Part shown: piece after piece, positions 27,901-35,932 of the stretch | Layout: each line of letters starts with the position of its first letter | How positions within the stretch are numbered: position 1 is the stretch's first letter | NCBI GenBank assembly: GCA_949289005.1 | Contig: CASEMQ010000019.1 | Coordinates: 1 to 54,026, forward strand | Direction: 5' to 3' | DNA: 54,026 nucleotides | Source: an uncultured Lentisphaeraceae bacterium | GTDB taxonomy: Bacteria > Verrucomicrobiota > Kiritimatiellia > RFP12 > DVOR01 | Notes under the pieces: model-generated | What the model was told of the DNA's origin: nothing | The model's database searches: none | The model's input: the letters and a program-made list of their open reading frames with translations, nothing else | Made by a program: the position numbers and the translations under genes

Positions 27901-30900
27901 AGTCGCCGATGACGGTCACGCTTTCGGGGATAGGCAGCGCGGAGAGCGTCGTGCAGCCGCTGAAGGCGCTTGCCCCGATCGACTCCGGCGCAAAGCCCGG
28001 CTCATAGGTCACCGCCGCCAGCTTGCCGCATCCGCCCAAGAGGTTGTCGGCGATGGCCGTCACCCCGGGCTGGAAGGCGAAGCCCGTGAGCGCACCGCAC
28101 CCGGAAAAGGCTCCCTTGCCCATCGTTGCCAACTGGCTTCCCGTCTCAAAGGTCACCGTCGCAAGCTTGGAACAGCTCTGGAAGGCATAGTCGCCGATGG
28201 TCACGACACCGGCCGGGATGGTGACCTCCGTGAGCTTGTTGCAATAATAGAAGGCCCTGTTGGCGATGGTCTTCAGGGTCGAAGGCAACGTCAGCGACGT
28301 CAGATTGTATTCCGAGGCGAACGCGCTGGGGCCGATCATGGTGATGCCCTCGGGGATGCTGAGCGTGGTCAGCTTGGGCGATGACGAAACCCGGCTCAGA
28401 ATAACCGTCTTGTCTGCCGAGGTGTAGATGTAGTCATCGTCTTTTGGGAGCGCGCTGCAGTTCTGGAAGGCGTTGTCGCCGATGGAGACCAGCGAGGTCG
28501 GCAGCGTCAGATTGTTCAGCGCCGTGCACCCCGAAAAGGCATAGGTGCCAATCGTGCGGAGATCGCCCAAGATCGAGACGGTCTTAAGACCGGTGCAGTC
28601 ACGGAAGGCGTAGTTGCCGATGGCGCGGATGTCGCGGTCGAGCGTGACGGATTCCAGGCTCGAGCAGTCTTGGAAGGCAGAGTTGCCGATGGCCCCCTCA
28701 AGGGACGCATCGCCGATTGTTGGCACCGAAGTCAGCGCCGTACACCCCATAAAGGCCGAGTCGCCGACGGCGCCGACGGTGCCCGTGACGGTCAGCGTCG
28801 TGAACTTGCTAAGGTCATAGAAGGTTCCGGCCGCGATGGTCCCCCAATTGCCCTTCACCGTCATCGTCTCCAGGCTGTCGCAATCCGAGAGCGCAAAATT
28901 CGCCGACGTGCCGATATCGCCGTTCACCGTGAAGGAAGTCAGGCCTGCGAGACCGCCCCACGCCCGTGGAAGCTCCGGCACGCCGCACGTATAGACGACC
29001 TCCGTGACGCCGGAGCACCCGGAGAAGGGCGAGAACAACTCCGGCACGGAATTAAGCGTAATCTTGGTCAGCCCCTTGCACCCGTTAAAGGCGGAGTAGT
29101 CGACCTTCTCCACCGTGGCGGGCAGGTTCAGCTCTCCCGTAAGGCCGGTGCGGCTGAAGGCGGAACCTCCGACGATTCTGATATTGGCCGGCCAGGGGAA
29201 GGCGGTCATGGCCGCGCATCCGGCAAAAGCGGCGCCTGGGATCTCCGTCGTGGCCGGATCAAGCGTGACACCGGTGAGCTTGGCGCAGTCGCCGAAGACG
29301 GACGTTGCCAACGTCACCACCGGCTCACCGCCGGAAGCGGTCTTCAGTCCCGTCAGCTCGGCACATCCGCCGAAGGCCCCAGCGCCAAGCGTGACGGTCT
29401 CGGCCAGCGTCACGTCCGTCAGGGCCGTAGCCCAACCGCCGCCGGTCTTGGGCAGCATCGCGAAGGCGCTCTTTCCCACCGTCGCCGCCATCGGGGCGTC
29501 CACCGAGACGAGCGACGCGCATCCCTTAAAAGCTGAGGGCCCGATGACCGTCGCCGCACGGGCGTCGACCGCTTTTATGTTCGAGCAATACGCCAGAGCG
29601 CCCTGCGGCACCTCGCTCAGAAGGCTCAGGTCCGGAGCCTCCGTCAGCGCCTGACAATTGTAAAAAGCTCTTGCGCCAAGGTTCGCCGGCTTGCATCCGG
29701 CAAGGGTCTTCAGTGAGGAGCATCCGCGGAAGGCATCCTCTCCGATAGTGCCGATCGTTCCGCCGAAGGTCACCGAGGTGAGATGCTCCTTTAAAGGGGA
29801 CCATCCGTACACGTTGGATTCCTGGCTGGTAGTGGCGTCGAAGGCGCCTGCCTCAATCGTGCCGACGTCCCCTTCAAAGGTTATCGAAAGGCTGCCTTCC
29901 TCCGTCAGACTGCGAGGGGTCCCCCAGAGGACATTGCTGCGGATGGTACCGACTTTTCCTTTGAAAGTCAGCACCTGCAGATACGGAAGCTCATAGAAGG
30001 CCTTCGATTCCACCACGCCCACATTGCCGCCGAAGGTGATGGTGTGCACCTTGGCAGTCGGACTTATGAAGGCGGCGCTCCCAACGCTGTAGATTGGCCC
30101 CGTGGTCGTGATGGTTCTCGGGCTATCACTGATGTCAAGCCCACTGAGGATGTAGCGAACGCTCTCCGGAAAGACAAGATCCGACACCCGGACATTATAG
30201 TGCGTGTAGCCGGTGGTCTCGTCATGATATTCACCGACGCCGACAACCACGCGGGGACCGTTCGCGACATCAGTCTCATACATAATGCATGTCTCGGGAT
30301 CTACGGGCAGGCCATAGCACTCGGCAAAGGGGTTCCCCGCGAGGGTCAGGTTCGGATCATCGCGCAACCCTGGCTTGCCGCCCATCTTCACCTCTGTTAT
30401 AAACGTCCAGCCGAACGCCCGATCCCCGAGGTGCATCAGCGTGGCGGGCAAATTGAGCTCCCCGCCGATGCCGGTACCGTAAAAGGCCCCGTCCCGAATC
30501 TCCTCAAGTCCCTCGGCGAAGGTCACGGTTCCCAGATTGCCGCAATAGTAAAAAGCGGAAGCCCCGATGGAGGTTACTTTTTGGGGGAAGACAACAGAGC
30601 TCAGAGACGTGTTTTCATAAAAGGCGTAATCGGCCACGCGCCAGACGGTCTCCGGGAAATCCTCCGCGGCAATCGCGGTCTTTCCCGCGTCAATCCCGAG
30701 CACGGTCGTCTGCTCCGCATCAAGCACGAGCCCGTTCACCGGCGTCAGATTCGTGCACCCACGGAAGACATCATACCCGAAGTCTCTGACGCTCGCCGGA
30801 AGGGTGATGGACGTCAACGCCGTATGTCCATCGAAGGCATAAGGTGCAATGGCCGTCACCGTCTCGGGCACCGTGAAGGATGCCGCATTGGGGCCAATGA

Positions 30901-32047
30901 AAAGGAGCGTCATATCCTTGCTGTAAAGCGCGTCCTGTTCGTCCGAGGCAAAGGTTTTGTTCCCCTCCGCCACCTCAAAGCGCACATTCGGCGAACCGTC
31001 GAAGGTCTTGCCGATCTCGAACGACGTGACGGTCGCCGGCAGGCGCACCCACTCCAGCGCGGGGCAATTCGCAAAGGCGCTCTCCGTCAGTGCCGCCACC
31101 TGCGTTCCCGAAAGATCGATCTCCTCCAGCGACGTACACCCGTAGAAAGCAAACGTGCCGATGGATTTCAGCGTGTCGGGCACGGTCACCTCGCGCAGGT
31201 TCGTCATCCCCCGGCAGATGCCGCCGAGAATATCGGTAATCCCGTCCGGGATTTCCAGTCGTTCGGGGTCCCCCGGCACATAATAGAGTCCCGTCGCGGA
31301 GCGCAGCATTCCGTTTTCGACAGAGAATCTCGTCACCCCGGCATCGAGCGTGAAGGTGATATTCGGGCTCCGGGAAAACGCCATTCCCATGATCTCAGAC
31401 ACCGTCACCGGCAATGACACCGAGGTCAACTTCGGACAATCGGCAAACATCCCCTCCTTGATGTACGGCAATCGTTTCACCGTCACCGACTCCAGCTCCG
31501 GACATTTCCTGAAAAGATTCGTCCAATCAACAGAGCTCGTACTATCCCCTATCAGCTCCCCCTCCTCAAAGACAGCCGTCTTCAGGTCGGGGCACTCCGC
31601 GAAGACCGCTGCGCCCAGCGTCTTCACCGTGCCCGGAATCGTGACGGACTCCAGCCCCGACCCGCTGAAGGCCTGGTTCCCCAGTTTCGTCACCGAAGGC
31701 GGGATCGTGATCTGGGTCAGGCTTGTGCACCCCCTGAAAGCATACCCCCCGATCTTCTCGATCGCGCACCCCTCCTCCCAGCGGACCTCCGTCAGTTCGG
31801 TGCATCCGTAGAAGACGCCGCTCATACCGAAAAATCCGGTTTCAAACTCCGTGACCGGCGCCCCGCCCAGCGTTGCCGGCACGGTCACCGCGCCCTGCAC
31901 CCCGCTGGCCTCCTCAATCACCGCATACGACGCCCCTTCCCTGGAGCGGACGCTGTACGTCCACGTGACCCCATCAATGGTTACCTGGTCGGCAAACCCC
32001 GGCGCCGCCGCACACAGCGCCCAAATCCAAAAGACAAACCGCTTCAT
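24911..32047 (-). CDS. Giant exported BspA-like leucine-rich-repeat protein (2,378 residues)
   Basis: A signal peptide (MKRFVFWIWALCAAAPGFA) is followed by dozens of BspA/LRR_5 repeats of about 23 residues with the pattern IGxxAFxGCTALTxVTIPxxVTxI. They run almost without break to about residue 2170. The last 200 residues form a different, repeat-free domain (from AVLAAVAMPNVPDGAAGY to the end). Such proteins are surface adhesins in host-associated or polymer-degrading bacteria. The ATG has GGAG seven bases before it. Several repeat blocks are nearly identical at DNA level, so copy number may vary. The opposite strand is also open over long stretches, which is only a shadow of the repeats. 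Confidence 0.93.
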   Translation of the reverse strand: MKRFVFWIWALCAAAPGFADQVTIDGVTWTYSVRSREGASYAVIEEASGVQGAVTVPATLGGAPVTEFETGFFGMSGVFYGCTELTEVRWEEGCAIEKIGGYAFRGCTSLTQITIPPSVTKLGNQAFSGSGLESVTIPGTVKTLGAAVFAECPDLKTAVFEEGELIGDSTSSVDWTNLFRKCPELESVTVKRLPYIKEGMFADCPKLTSVSLPVTVSEIMGMAFSRSPNITFTLDAGVTRFSVENGMLRSATGLYYVPGDPERLEIPDGITDILGGICRGMTNLREVTVPDTLKSIGTFAFYGCTSLEEIDLSGTQVAALTESAFANCPALEWVRLPATVTSFEIGKTFDGSPNVRFEVAEGNKTFASDEQDALYSKDMTLLFIGPNAASFTVPETVTAIAPYAFDGHTALTSITLPASVRDFGYDVFRGCTNLTPVNGLVLDAEQTTVLGIDAGKTAIAAEDFPETVWRVADYAFYENTSLSSVVFPQKVTSIGASAFYYCGNLGTVTFAEGLEEIRDGAFYGTGIGGELNLPATLMHLGDRAFGWTFITEVKMGGKPGLRDDPNLTLAGNPFAECYGLPVDPETCIMYETDVANGPRVVVGVGEYHDETTGYTHYNVRVSDLVFPESVRYILSGLDISDSPRTITTTGPIYSVGSAAFISPTAKVHTITFGGNVGVVESKAFYELPYLQVLTFKGKVGTIRSNVLWGTPRSLTEEGSLSITFEGDVGTIEAGAFDATTSQESNVYGWSPLKEHLTSVTFGGTIGTIGEDAFRGCSSLKTLAGCKPANLGARAFYNCQALTEAPDLSLLSEVPQGALAYCSNIKAVDARAATVIGPSAFKGCASLVSVDAPMAATVGKSAFAMLPKTGGGWATALTDVTLAETVTLGAGAFGGCAELTGLKTASGGEPVVTLATSVFGDCAKLTGVTLDPATTEIPGAAFAGCAAMTAFPWPANIRIVGGSAFSRTGLTGELNLPATVEKVDYSAFNGCKGLTKITLNSVPELFSPFSGCSGVTEVVYTCGVPELPRAWGGLAGLTSFTVNGDIGTSANFALSDCDSLETMTVKGNWGTIAAGTFYDLSKFTTLTVTGTVGAVGDSAFMGCTALTSVPTIGDASLEGAIGNSAFQDCSSLESVTLDRDIRAIGNYAFRDCTGLKTVSILGDLRTIGTYAFSGCTALNNLTLPTSLVSIGDNAFQNCSALPKDDDYIYTSADKTVILSRVSSSPKLTTLSIPEGITMIGPSAFASEYNLTSLTLPSTLKTIANRAFYYCNKLTEVTIPAGVVTIGDYAFQSCSKLATVTFETGSQLATMGKGAFSGCGALTGFAFQPGVTAIADNLLGGCGKLAAVTYEPGFAPESIGASAFSGCTTLSALPIPESVTVIGDYAFQNCDALTEMAIPKLVTAIPDNCFNNCDGLTAVTFGEQVTSIGASAFYGCTKLTTLPEEDAEGIVIPETVTTLGEEAFYGCKAVTKVTLPDVITEIPESLFYRCAALDTVTLGSAVTKIGTNAFSGCTALESINLPDTLTALGSSAFSDSGLTSVTLPDGLTKLSYYGFSGCKRLTSVTLSPDTVALDTGTFSGCAALTSITLPAGVTEIPQAAFMNCTALETVTLEGVLTKIGYQAFSGCPSLCFAIPETVVSIGGQAFKGCAALTEISIPEGVTELAANVFQDCDGLTEVTIPATVGKFNASAFAGCDNLTTVTLGGSPTAVPNAMFDGCTALTAIRLPDSVTTIGDSAFRNCTALTSIDIPPRVTKIGTYAFQKSGLTSVVVPDTVTSLGTYTFQGCAALTSATVGEGVATIGNYTFGDCTALTKVTLPADLKEIGRSAFYGCTALTAIDIPSGVTKVGSNAFEKSGLIAAVLPDTVTSLGTYAFQNCTSLTSVDVGARLTKLDTRTFYGCTALAEVTLPAGLKEIGSNAFQNCTALDAITIPEDVTKIGSSAFQDCTALSEVTLPAGLEEIGSNAFQNCTALSAIAIPEGATTIGSRAFQNAGLTSVSVPGSVTSLGTYVFQDCAALTSAAFGEGVTVIPNYAFDGCSALAKVTLPATLTEIGANAFNGCTALTAATIPSGVTKIGNSAFQKSGLTSVSVPGSVTSLGTYVFQNCTALTSATLGEGITVIPSSTFYGCTELAAVTLPDSVTTVNSNAFGNCRKLVSLTIRGDVPTSVNRSAFPTENSLAAGATLYYPAAQEAAWKAAADADGKWKGFTLAVLAAVAMPNVPDGAAGYTDMAVLQRLQAAALEAGITDGTFDVFRQNSDGTVVRELLAPATVEDALNCFAGLDPVAVTLEDGTAMVVLPYTFDVCGISVEASEVVVTVKVESGLPEMPLTFAEGIAYAIVPTTEGTAPAVTVREVAGDTATLAFTPSEGHSTYLFKASVTR
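25740..26800 (-). repeat. Higher-order DNA repeats within the BspA-like gene
   Basis: A block of about 75-100 bases recurs starting at 25740, 26013, 26424 and 26697. The first two copies differ at only a few positions over about 75 bases. The offsets are 273, 411 and 273 bases, multiples of three close to whole numbers of the 69-base leucine-rich-repeat unit, so the frame is kept. Confidence 0.8.
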
Positions 32048-32440
32048 GACCGTTCTCCAATCCCTGTTTTCACACCAACGACGAGACGGAGAGACAACAA
32101 AAAAGCGTGCCTCCCCCCGAAGTTCCTTAGAGGAGGCCTACCACAGCCTTGCTTGGAAACATACGGGAGAAAAACACGCCTGGGAATGAACCCCAAGCGC
32201 GCCTCCGCGATACATCTCGTTCAAGCTTGGGAAGGTGGTAGTTTCCTCTAAAACGAATGTATGCGTAAACGCACCGATTCTGCGCCCGAGAAACACGCCC
32301 CCGCCAACCGGCAGAACACGCGCCCTCAAGCTATCTGCCCTCAATATACTACAGAGCATTCTGACGTGTCAAGTAGGCAGAAGACCTCCCGTGATATGTC
32401 ATAGTCCTGTGCATCGAAGCGAAAGTTGACGCGTCGCCTA
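32048..32440. other. Gene-free stretch between the BspA-like gene and the insertion sequence
   Basis: About 390 bases with no convincing reading frame on either strand. It should contain the promoter of the minus-strand BspA-like gene; I see its ribosome site but no clear -10/-35 pair. A weak inverted repeat (GCCTCC at 32109, GGAGGC at 32132) is present. Confidence 0.6.
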
Positions 32441-32473
32441 TGTGTCAATTGAATGTGCACCCAGGGAGGATAC

Positions 32474-33595
32474 GTGGAAGCAAACTTCAAGAGGCTTTAC
32501 ATGCTCAAGATGAAAGCACGCTATGCCAAGGCCAAGACAAGGAAAGAGCGCTCGGCGCTCATCGATGAGGCCGTCGCGATGACGCATTATTCGCGCAAAT
32601 ACGTCATCCGTCTGCTCAACGGGAGCCGCCGCCATCGCAAGCACCGCGGGCGCAAACCCTCCTACTCGCGCGACGCGCACCAACTCCTCATCCGGATCTG
32701 GCGGGCGGAAGGTTACATGTGCCCGCTCTATCTCAAGAGCATAATCGAAAGCGCCATCAGGGATTACGAGGAACTCGGCCACGACGTCCCCCCGGCGCTC
32801 GCCGACGAACTCACGCGCATGAGCGCCTCCACGATGTACCGTATCCTGCGCCCCCACCACATCCGGCGCGCCCCCAACAAACGCTCCGGCAACAAAGCCT
32901 CGCTCGCGGCCCAGATCCCCGCCGGCCCCGGCGCCCTCGAGGAAACCGGCGAGCCCGGCATCCTCCAGGTGGACACCGTCGCGCTCTGCGGCGACGACAT
33001 GCGCGAAAGCTTCTTCTGGATCCTCCACGTCACCGACGCGGCCACCCAATGGGGCGCCCTCGCCCCCTGCTGGAACCGCGGCGCCGAGGCCACCACAAAC
33101 GCCCTCGCGCACCTCCTCGAACAACTCCCCTTCCCACCCAAAGTTATCCACGTCGACAACGGCAGCGAATTCCTCAACCACCACCTCCTCGCCTTCCTCA
33201 GAACCCACCACCCCGACGTCCGGCTCACCCGCTCCCGCCCCTACCGCAAAAACGACAACAACCGCATCGAACAGAAAAACGGCTCCATCATCCGCGCCCT
33301 CTTCGGCGACCTCCGCTTCGACGACCACGCCCAGCTCGCCCCCCTCACCGCCCTCTGCGACCAATGGAACCTCCTGCACAACCTCGCCATCCCCTGCCGC
33401 CGCCAAGTGGCGCACCACCGCCACGTCACCTCGCGTGGCATCACCCACACCCGCGCCTTCGACCGTCCCCAAACCCCCTGGCAGCGCCTCAACGCCCTCC
33501 GCCCCCAACCGCCTCCTCCCCACATCAACGCCATCCAACTCCGCCGAACCTGCGAACGCACACTCAACCACCTCTACCTCACGCAGAAACCCTGA
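32474..33595 (+). CDS. IS transposase with integrase-type DDE domain
   Basis: The likely start is the GTG at 32474, preceded by AGGGAGGA; an ATG at 32453 lies inside the terminal inverted repeat. The 373-residue protein has an N-terminal helix-turn-helix region (ALIDEAVAMTHYSRKYVIRLLNG) and a basic linker. An RNase H-like catalytic core follows, with Asp167 (LQVDT), Asp228 (VIHVDNGSEF) and Glu266 (NRIEQKNG). The layout resembles IS481-like and other rve-domain transposases; the exact IS family is not assigned. It appears intact. Confidence 0.87.
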   Translation: MEANFKRLYMLKMKARYAKAKTRKERSALIDEAVAMTHYSRKYVIRLLNGSRRHRKHRGRKPSYSRDAHQLLIRIWRAEGYMCPLYLKSIIESAIRDYEELGHDVPPALADELTRMSASTMYRILRPHHIRRAPNKRSGNKASLAAQIPAGPGALEETGEPGILQVDTVALCGDDMRESFFWILHVTDAATQWGALAPCWNRGAEATTNALAHLLEQLPFPPKVIHVDNGSEFLNHHLLAFLRTHHPDVRLTRSRPYRKNDNNRIEQKNGSIIRALFGDLRFDDHAQLAPLTALCDQWNLLHNLAIPCRRQVAHHRHVTSRGITHTRAFDRPQTPWQRLNALRPQPPPPHINAIQLRRTCERTLNHLYLTQKP

Positions 33596-33599
33596 CCCT

Positions 33600-33637
33600 C
33601 GTTGGGGGCGGGGCTGGATCCCGCCCCGCCCCCAACG
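33600..33637 (+). terminator. Long GC-rich hairpin after the transposase gene
   Basis: A 15-base perfect stem (33600-33614 with 33623-33637) and an eight-base loop begin four bases after the transposase stop. No T-run follows. It probably blocks read-through or protects the transcript end. Confidence 0.75.
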
Positions 33638-33720
33638 ACGCCCCCTCCCTTCGGTGCACATCCTAATGACACATCATCCCTCCGCTTACCCTCCCTTCGG
33701 TGCACTTTTCATTTGACATA

Positions 33721-34137
33721 TTACGGGGAGACGGCGCCGAAGGGGGTGTAGTCGTAGTGGGCGGCGATGCCGTTCTGGAGGGCGTGGTAGAAGACCTCGG
33801 AGACGTTCTTGTTGCCGTCGTGGGTGTAAAAGAGATTGAGGCCCCAATTCTTGGCGCGCATGACGAGCGGGCGCGTGGCGATGGGCTCGGTGGGATCCCA
33901 CACAAATTCGGTGCGGACGGCGTTGCCGTTGGCGGCGTTCAGTCTTTGGACGCAAAGGAAGTTGTCGTAAACAAAGCGGAAGTGCGTGGCAACCTGCCCG
34001 GCGCGCGTCTCTTGATACTCCACGCGGCGGCCCATGCGGTCGAAAGCCATCGTGATGACCGTGTCATCCTGCGTCCAACAAGTGACTTGGGTCTTTGTCA
34101 TTTTTAATTTCGCTACATCACATTTTACGAATGACAT
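33721..34137 (-). pseudogene. Truncated Rhs core fragment cut by the insertion sequence
   Basis: From about 34070 down to 33730 the sequence is nearly identical to the end of the Rhs core in the modules at 38131 and 40561 (ITMAFDRMGRRVEYQETRAG, DPTEPIATRPLVMRAKNW, YTHDGNKNVSEV, HYDYTPFGAV). It then breaks at the insertion sequence before the YNYRHYN...GRWLGRD region and any toxin tip. The first 20 residues are not Rhs-like, so the upstream end is also a junction. It is a remnant of a further module in the array. Confidence 0.85.
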
Positions 34138-34154
34138 TCATATATTAGGTTTCT

Positions 34155-34370
34155 TTATCTATTTTGCCAAAGCTCCAAATCTATCTCTTGTCCAGAAGAG
34201 GAACCATCAATCAAGAGTCTTTCCAAGGCATAGATTGCCCAATAGGTGAACAGCAATGCCAGAAGCAATGAAAGACAAAACCTAAATATCGCGGAATGGA
34301 TTTTTGCAAAAAGCAACCGATAACTTATCAATAGAAGAGATACAAATAAAAGCGAAAGGAGAAGTGTCAT
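34155..34370 (-). CDS. Small two-helix membrane protein, candidate immunity protein
   Basis: The start ATG at 34370 has GGAAGG nine bases before it; an ATG at 34415 overlapping the Rhs stop is an alternative. The 71 residues are two hydrophobic segments (MTLLLSLLFVSLLLISYRLL and FCLSLLLALLFTYWAIYAL) with a short acidic tail ending DLELWQNR. It directly follows the Rhs module with the NCQDFAE tip, in the position of an immunity gene. No family is recognised; the role is inferred from position. Confidence 0.6.
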   Translation of the reverse strand: MTLLLSLLFVSLLLISYRLLFAKIHSAIFRFCLSLLLALLFTYWAIYALERLLIDGSSSGQEIDLELWQNR

Positions 34371-34387
34371 ATGTTTTATCCTTCCGG

Positions 34388-35638
34388 TCAAAGTCCGCAA
34401 CAATCGCGAATACATTCACTTTGGATTAGAATGTTATAAATTTCCCTCAAGGTCTCTGCGAAATCCTGACAGTTGAATTTTTGTTTTTCTCCCCACCCCA
34501 ATAAAGAATATGGAGGGAGGTCAACGTATTCCAACGCCTTTCGCATAACACAATCATTAAACCCTGTTTTTGTTACACGGTACTTATCTGTAAAAGGCTC
34601 CGATTTCAGACTTCCGCCATTGTCCGCAAAAAATCCAATACTCGATGGTTCTTTCCCATCCTCGAAGAAAAGTTGTTCATGAGCAATCTCCGTATTAAAA
34701 TAATCATCTAAGGGATTATTTGAAGGGGGACCAAGCCATGGAATATTTTCCAGAGGTCTCAGCGCGAAAAATGCCTCCCCAAGATGATCAATGTTTGACA
34801 ATGGGTTATTCGCCAAAAATGAAAACAGGTTAATCCCGCCATCTTCTTCCATTGAATCTCGTCCCAACCATCTCCCATCATTTAAATTATAGTGACGATG
34901 ATTATAATAAATGAGATTAAGCACCTCATCGTACATTTCAGATGAAAAACCAAAGGGACTCCCAAAAGGAGCGGAAGCGAAGAGGGAGCCAAATGGCGTA
35001 TAATCATAGTGGATGGGAGAGGCAGAAAAGGAAACAAGATCGGAGACGTTCTTGTTGCCGTCGTGGAAATAGTAGGCGTTTTCGCCGGAGGTAGGGAGAA
35101 AGACGAGCGGGCGGGTGGCGATGGGTTCCGTGGGATCCCAAACATAGGATTGGAAGAGGATATTTTCGGTGCCCCTGAGTTGCTGGACACAGAGGTAGTT
35201 GTCGTAGACGAAGCATTGGAGGGTTTCCTCGCCATCCTTCACCGTGCGCATTTCGATTCGGCGGCCCATGCGGTCAAAGCCCATAGTGATGACCTTGTTC
35301 CCCTGTGTCCAACGGATGGGGCGATTCTCTGCGTTGTATTCCACCGCCCACGCGCCTGTTTCCGTGAGCACCGTAGTTTGGTTACCGTCGGCATCGAAGG
35401 TCGGCACGAACCCATCGATGCCGGTGTATTGGTTGAGGTTGTTGGCCGTGTAGGTTTTGCCTTCGGCGGCGGTGCGGTTGCCGATGTCGTCGTAGGCATA
35501 GGTCTGATTTTGGCCAGAGATGAGCTCGTCGCGGACGTTGTAGCCGTAGGGCTGCGTCTCGTCCGCGGCCATCATGGTACCGGACTTGGCGATGGCGGTG
35601 CGGCGGCCGAGAAGGTCGTTGATATAAGATAGAATCAT
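34388..35638 (-). CDS. Partial Rhs protein with permuted-papain-like toxin tip (His320/Cys390)
   Basis: Residues 6-285 match the end of the main Rhs core (NDLLGRRTAIAKSG, YDDIGNRTAAEGKTY, DPTEPIATRPLVFLP, GRWLGRDSMEED) and stop at NNPLSNIDHLG. The last 130 residues are a separate tip. His320 (IAHEQLFFEDG) is followed by Cys390 in KFNCQDFAETLREIY. The order His then Asn-Cys-x-x-Phe is that of circularly permuted papain/NlpC-P60-like folds such as the LRAT and PPPDE groups. There is no signal peptide and most of the core is missing, so it is probably a silent tip used for recombination. Its membrane-protein partner follows. Confidence 0.75.
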   Translation of the reverse strand: MILSYINDLLGRRTAIAKSGTMMAADETQPYGYNVRDELISGQNQTYAYDDIGNRTAAEGKTYTANNLNQYTGIDGFVPTFDADGNQTTVLTETGAWAVEYNAENRPIRWTQGNKVITMGFDRMGRRIEMRTVKDGEETLQCFVYDNYLCVQQLRGTENILFQSYVWDPTEPIATRPLVFLPTSGENAYYFHDGNKNVSDLVSFSASPIHYDYTPFGSLFASAPFGSPFGFSSEMYDEVLNLIYYNHRHYNLNDGRWLGRDSMEEDGGINLFSFLANNPLSNIDHLGEAFFALRPLENIPWLGPPSNNPLDDYFNTEIAHEQLFFEDGKEPSSIGFFADNGGSLKSEPFTDKYRVTKTGFNDCVMRKALEYVDLPPYSLLGWGEKQKFNCQDFAETLREIYNILIQSECIRDCCGL

Positions 35639-35668
35639 GGGATAAAAGTGAGTTAGTGTCGCTGTTGG

Positions 35669-35932
35669 TCATAATCCAGTCTCAATATGACTATCTCCGT
35701 ATACATTTGTTGAGTGTTTCAGACAAAAAATAAGTATTACTTCTGCAATCCAGTATCCCCAAAAAACATATCGGAGAAATACGAGTATTTCTAATAGTGT
35801 TTCCGAGTCGGCATGACCTTCCGCAATATGAAGTATCCCTAAAATCGGGATTATGCTCATAAAAACACTTAGATGGCGAAAAACGATGACGCCTTTTAAA
35901 ATCTGTTTATAAATGCCTCTTGACAACTTCAT
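35669..35932 (-). CDS. Small membrane protein, candidate immunity protein
   Basis: The ATG at 35932 overlaps the stop of the preceding Rhs module (ATGA), giving 87 residues (MKLSRGIYKQIL...). Two or three hydrophobic segments are visible (FRHLSVFMSIIPILGILHI and FLRYVFWGYWIAEVILIFCL). An upstream in-frame ATG at 35983 lies inside the Rhs tip and is not preferred. The AT-rich composition differs from the Rhs core. Position and membrane location suggest immunity to the 35929-37155 tip. Confidence 0.6.
   Translation of the reverse strand: MKLSRGIYKQILKGVIVFRHLSVFMSIIPILGILHIAEGHADSETLLEILVFLRYVFWGYWIAEVILIFCLKHSTNVYGDSHIETGL

Larger units (their letters stand above)
32441..33720 (+). mobile_element. 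DDE insertion sequence inserted into an Rhs fragment
   Basis: The left end (32441-32463, TGTGTCAATTGAATGTGCAC...) has an imperfect inverted match at the right end in two tandem versions, 33651-33673 and 33697-33720, each next to CCCTCCCTTCGG. One transposase gene and a terminator hairpin lie between. The element lies at the broken end of a partial Rhs gene (33721-34137), so it probably removed or displaced that gene's tip. No clear target duplication is visible because the flanks are different sequences. Confidence 0.75.

Noticed and set aside
24878..28384. Long plus-strand frames opposite the BspA-like gene
   Set aside because: They mirror the repeat unit of the minus-strand gene, have biased low-complexity composition and no ribosome sites or recognisable domains.
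25700..31800. CRISPR-like array in the repeated region
   Set aside because: Repeats are in-frame, degenerate and about 69 bases apart without unique spacers; they are leucine-rich-repeat codons.
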